8,945 nucleotides of DNA, taken from positions 1-8,945 of the forward strand of contig UQXS01000099.1 of NCBI GenBank assembly GCA_900545125.1, in the 5' to 3' direction. The position numbers were made by a program, and so were the translations under genes. The notes beneath the pieces were generated by a model, which ran no database searches, was not told where the DNA came from, and saw nothing but the letters and a program-made list of their open reading frames with translations. Position 1 is the stretch's first letter, and each line of letters starts with the position of its first letter. Shown piece by piece: positions 7,168-8,945 of the stretch. Source of the stretch: an uncultured Ruminococcus sp. (GTDB lineage Bacteria > Bacillota > Clostridia > Oscillospirales > Ruminococcaceae).

Positions 7168-8306
7168 CATGTTATTTTTTTCATTGAAGGCGGACTTTCA
7201 GAAGCGAGTACAAAAGCTCCATCCGGAATACCTTCTCCGTCCCTGTTAAGGTAAAAACTGTAAATATCACCGATTTCCGGCGGTTTGGATATGCCGGCAC
7301 AGTCATAGACAGTGTAATCCCCCTGATACGGTTTTCTGTTTGGATATATTGCAAAATACTCATCCGACGGCATATAACCTCCGGGAATATACACAGAGAT
7401 CATACAGCCTACGCTTAACTTTCCTGTATCTGTCATTACATTTGTCACAAGTATATTAAGCTGCGTGTACGGTCTGTTTTTTGCCTTTGTATATATAATA
7501 TCCATGACATAGCCATTAATGCTCAGATCACAGTCCACGCCCATGGAATCCGTGGTAGAATCGTTTGGCATATCATCATATCCTATATAATAAATATTAT
7601 CCGTTTTTGTATATACAATATCAGGCGTTAGCGTCAAATCAGTTTCTTTATCTGTTGACGGTTGGTCATGATTGTCATCATCAGGATTTGATGGCGGAAC
7701 TGTTGTTACTGATACCTCATTTCCCATTGATGTTGTGGTGTTATTTGTTCGTCCGGCAGTAGTCACCGAAGATGCGGCAGAGGTTGTTTTTCTCGCTGTT
7801 GTTTCCGTGACTGCCGAAGAAGTCCTGTCTGCGGAAGTATGCGGAACAGATGCTGTCTCTGTTGTCTCAGGCGATTCCTGCTCTTCTTGCGGCGTTCGTT
7901 CTGTTCGTACAGGCTGCGTATTATCCTCTGGAATATGTGACTCTCCCTGCGGAACTGCGGATGTAGTAATCGGTTTCTTGTCGGTCTGTACGGCTGAATT
8001 CAGCGAAGATGTCTGCTGAACAGCGGATGTTGTAACAATAGCCGGAACTTCATCCGTACTTTCAACTACTATGTTGTTTTTTCCGGGATTATCTCTCAGA
8101 CTTCCGTCTGGCTTTATATATCCCCACAAGCCTATAAGCACCGCTGCCAATGCTAAAACAGGTGCATACCGGAATATCCTCTTTCTGGGCACGTCATTGA
8201 TCGGCTCTGCAAATTTCTCTCCGTGAATCCTTATGAATTCCGACTTGCGTTCCGGTTCGGGGATATCAAAAGCGTCTTTGAGTTTTTCTATGTCACGCTT
8301 CTTCAT
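7167..8306 (-). CDS. Single-pass membrane protein, putative anti-sigma factor/sensor
   Basis: A 379-residue protein encoded directly after, and overlapping by 14 nt, an ECF-type sigma factor gene; this context makes it the probable anti-sigma partner. Residues 1-44 are a charged cytoplasmic segment. They lack the His-x3-Cys-x2-Cys zinc motif of classical anti-sigma domains. Residues 45-64 (YAPVLALAAVLIGLWGYI core) form one transmembrane helix. Residues 70-225 are a low-complexity external linker rich in Thr, Ser, Pro and Glu, which could be glycosylated and could span the cell wall. Residues 226-379 form a compact, probably beta-rich outer domain with an YIPGGYMP motif near 307-313; I do not recognise its family. 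The start ATG at 8306 has AAAGGAG seven bases upstream; the earlier in-frame ATG lies inside the sigma gene. It would hold the sigma factor inactive until an external signal is sensed, but that is inferred. Confidence 0.75.
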   Translation of the reverse strand: MKKRDIEKLKDAFDIPEPERKSEFIRIHGEKFAEPINDVPRKRIFRYAPVLALAAVLIGLWGYIKPDGSLRDNPGKNNIVVESTDEVPAIVTTSAVQQTSSLNSAVQTDKKPITTSAVPQGESHIPEDNTQPVRTERTPQEEQESPETTETASVPHTSADRTSSAVTETTARKTTSAASSVTTAGRTNNTTTSMGNEVSVTTVPPSNPDDDNHDQPSTDKETDLTLTPDIVYTKTDNIYYIGYDDMPNDSTTDSMGVDCDLSINGYVMDIIYTKAKNRPYTQLNILVTNVMTDTGKLSVGCMISVYIPGGYMPSDEYFAIYPNRKPYQGDYTVYDCAGISKPPEIGDIYSFYLNRDGEGIPDGAFVLASESPPSMKKIT

Positions 8307-8763
8307 GTATATTCTCCTTTCCCATATTGTTTTGCAGATCATTTAATATCCGCTTTATTCGCCTGTTCACTGCAAATCTTGACATATTGTAGAGACTGCC
8401 TATAACAGCGGGTGAAACATCGTTTATGTACCGCAGAAGAATCATTTCCCTGTCCTGCTCCGTAAGTGATGCAAGAGCCTGTTTAAGAGCAAGCTGCGAT
8501 ATCAGTTCTTCTTCAATATCCTCAGACGACGCTGCGTCACCCGGGATAGGCTGGGATTTCTCCTTGCGGAATTCGTCTATACAAAGATTTCCGGCAATAG
8601 TGTAGAGGAGATTAAGGGCTTTTTCAGTATTATGATACTGTGGACGCTCAATAAACCGGAGAAAAGTTTCCTGCGTTATATCCTCTGCCGTTTCCCTGCT
8701 GTGAACACGCAGATAGCAATATCTGTAAATCTTGTCATACTGATCGTCAATATCAAACAGCAC
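8293..8763 (-). CDS. ECF-type RNA polymerase sigma-70 factor
   Basis: A 156-residue sigma factor with only regions 2 and 4, as in the extracytoplasmic-function class. Region 2 (about residues 8-68) includes YRYCYLRVHSRETAEDITQETF, whose AEDITQETF core binds polymerase, and the LLYTIAGNLCIDEFRKEK segment for -10 recognition. Region 4 (about 97-145) starts LASLTEQDREMILLRY and holds a helix-turn-helix near 112-140 for -35 binding. I chose GTG at 8763 because GGAGG (8774-8770) lies six bases upstream. The longer frame to 8898 would run back across the promoter. It is cotranscribed with the overlapping membrane protein gene, its likely anti-sigma partner. Its own promoter looks vegetative, with no evident autoregulated ECF-type sequence. 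Confidence 0.92.
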   Translation of the reverse strand: MLFDIDDQYDKIYRYCYLRVHSRETAEDITQETFLRFIERPQYHNTEKALNLLYTIAGNLCIDEFRKEKSQPIPGDAASSEDIEEELISQLALKQALASLTEQDREMILLRYINDVSPAVIGSLYNMSRFAVNRRIKRILNDLQNNMGKENIHEEA

Positions 8764-8788
8764 AAGTCCCCTCCTCTCCCTGAAATAA

Positions 8789-8811
8789 TCCGTTATAAAT
8801 ACTTTAACGGA
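8789..8811 (-). promoter_or_regulatory. Leader inverted repeat, 7-bp stem and 9-nt loop
   Basis: TCCGTTA and TAACGGA (8789-8795 with 8805-8811) form a perfect 7-bp stem around nine bases, in the sigma-gene leader about 25 nt before the GTG start. It lies just upstream of the ribosome site and could act as an RNA stem or as a binding site. No T-run follows, so it is not a terminator. Confidence 0.45.
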
Positions 8812-8830
8812 AATTCGCCGTGTTTGTGCG

Positions 8831-8851
8831 CAGAAATTTGTAAACTTTCTG
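8831..8851 (-). promoter_or_regulatory. Inverted repeat at the sigma-gene transcription start
   Basis: CAGAAA (8831-8836) pairs with TTTCTG (8846-8851) around nine bases. It begins at the predicted transcription start, just downstream of the -10 box, which is a typical place for a repressor operator. It may also form a hairpin at the very 5' end of the mRNA. Confidence 0.4.
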
Positions 8852-8856
8852 TGAAT

Positions 8857-8885
8857 ATTATAGCACAATTCAGGGAACTTGTAAA
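8857..8885 (-). promoter_or_regulatory. Promoter of the sigma/membrane-sensor operon
   Basis: On the minus strand, TTTACA (8885-8880), a 17-base spacer and a perfect TATAAT (8862-8857) with an extended TG (TGCTATAAT). Transcription would start near 8850, giving a leader of about 87 nt before GTG. The hexamers are those of the housekeeping sigma factor. Confidence 0.82.
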
Positions 8886-8887
8886 GG

Positions 8888-8915
8888 AAAAACCGCATCG
8901 GTATGACACGGTTTT
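8888..8915 (-). terminator. Terminator-like hairpin upstream of the sigma operon
   Basis: CGGTTTT (8909-8915) and AAAACCG (8889-8895) form a 7-bp stem with a 13-nt loop, which may pair further through CAT/ATG. On the minus strand the stem ends in TTTTT (8892-8888 region) and is followed within a few bases by the -35 box of the sigma promoter. It probably ends transcription of a gene lying to the right of the window. Confidence 0.6.
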
Positions 8916-8945
8916 CCGGGAGAGTTGTCCTCTTACAAGGTGTAT

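Noticed and set aside
7672..8019. Plus-strand ORF of 115 codons rich in Val and Ser
   Set aside because: It is the antisense shadow of the Thr/Ser-rich linker of the membrane protein, which produces long open frames on the opposite strand.
7530..8110. Direct-repeat or CRISPR-like structure in the linker-coding DNA
   Set aside because: The repetition comes from ACN, TCN and GTN codons of a Thr/Ser/Val-rich linker. There is no constant repeat unit or regular spacer length.
8307..8342. Twelve extra N-terminal codons for the membrane protein
   Set aside because: They lack a ribosome site of their own, while ATG at 8306 has AAAGGAG at ideal spacing.
8764..8898. Forty-five extra N-terminal codons for the sigma factor
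   Set aside because: The extended frame crosses the predicted promoter and transcription start. The GTG at 8763 has a strong ribosome site and gives a normal ECF length.

Overview
The window is bacterial and looks like a Gram-positive Firmicute of the Ruminococcus/Oscillospiraceae type. The basis is moderate GC in genes with AT-rich spacers, strong AAGGAG-type ribosome binding sites, vegetative TATAAT promoters, a DUF3737-family protein, a multi-domain AraC-type regulator of clostridial style, and a sigma factor paired with a Thr/Ser-rich membrane protein. The genus is an inference from these traits and was not proven by any search.

Left block (1-3416, minus strand): a complete dTDP-L-rhamnose operon transcribed right to left in the order rfbA (rmlA), rfbC (rmlC), rfbB (rmlB), rfbD (rmlD). 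The genes are 12 nt apart or overlap by 1 nt, and ribosome sites are embedded in the preceding stop codons. Together they convert glucose-1-phosphate and dTTP to dTDP-L-rhamnose for cell-surface polysaccharide. A fifth gene begins just before the left edge; only its first eight codons are visible.

Middle spacer (3417-4051): a long AT-rich interval with no convincing gene. It holds a probable rfb promoter, three copies of TTGACACAA (one inverted), a separate 9-bp inverted repeat, scraps that could be decayed coding sequence, and a near-consensus promoter reading right.

Central block (4052-7118, plus strand): a two-gene operon. The first gene encodes a 747-residue regulator with a LacI/GalR-like sugar-binding domain, a poorly defined middle region, a degenerate GGDEF domain and a C-terminal AraC helix-turn-helix. 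The second, overlapping by 11 nt, encodes a DUF3737 right-handed beta-helix protein built of regular 19-residue rungs. A hairpin terminator separates it from the convergent genes to the right.

Right block (7167-8945, minus strand): an ECF-type sigma factor followed by an overlapping gene for a single-pass membrane protein. That protein has a short cytoplasmic N-terminus, a long Thr/Ser-rich external linker and an unrecognised C-terminal domain, so it is a likely anti-sigma/sensor partner. The sigma gene has a near-consensus promoter, two compact inverted repeats in its leader, and a terminator-like hairpin just upstream.

The most interesting parts are the regulator/beta-helix pair and the sigma/membrane-sensor pair. 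Neither could be shown from sequence alone to be a previously undescribed system.
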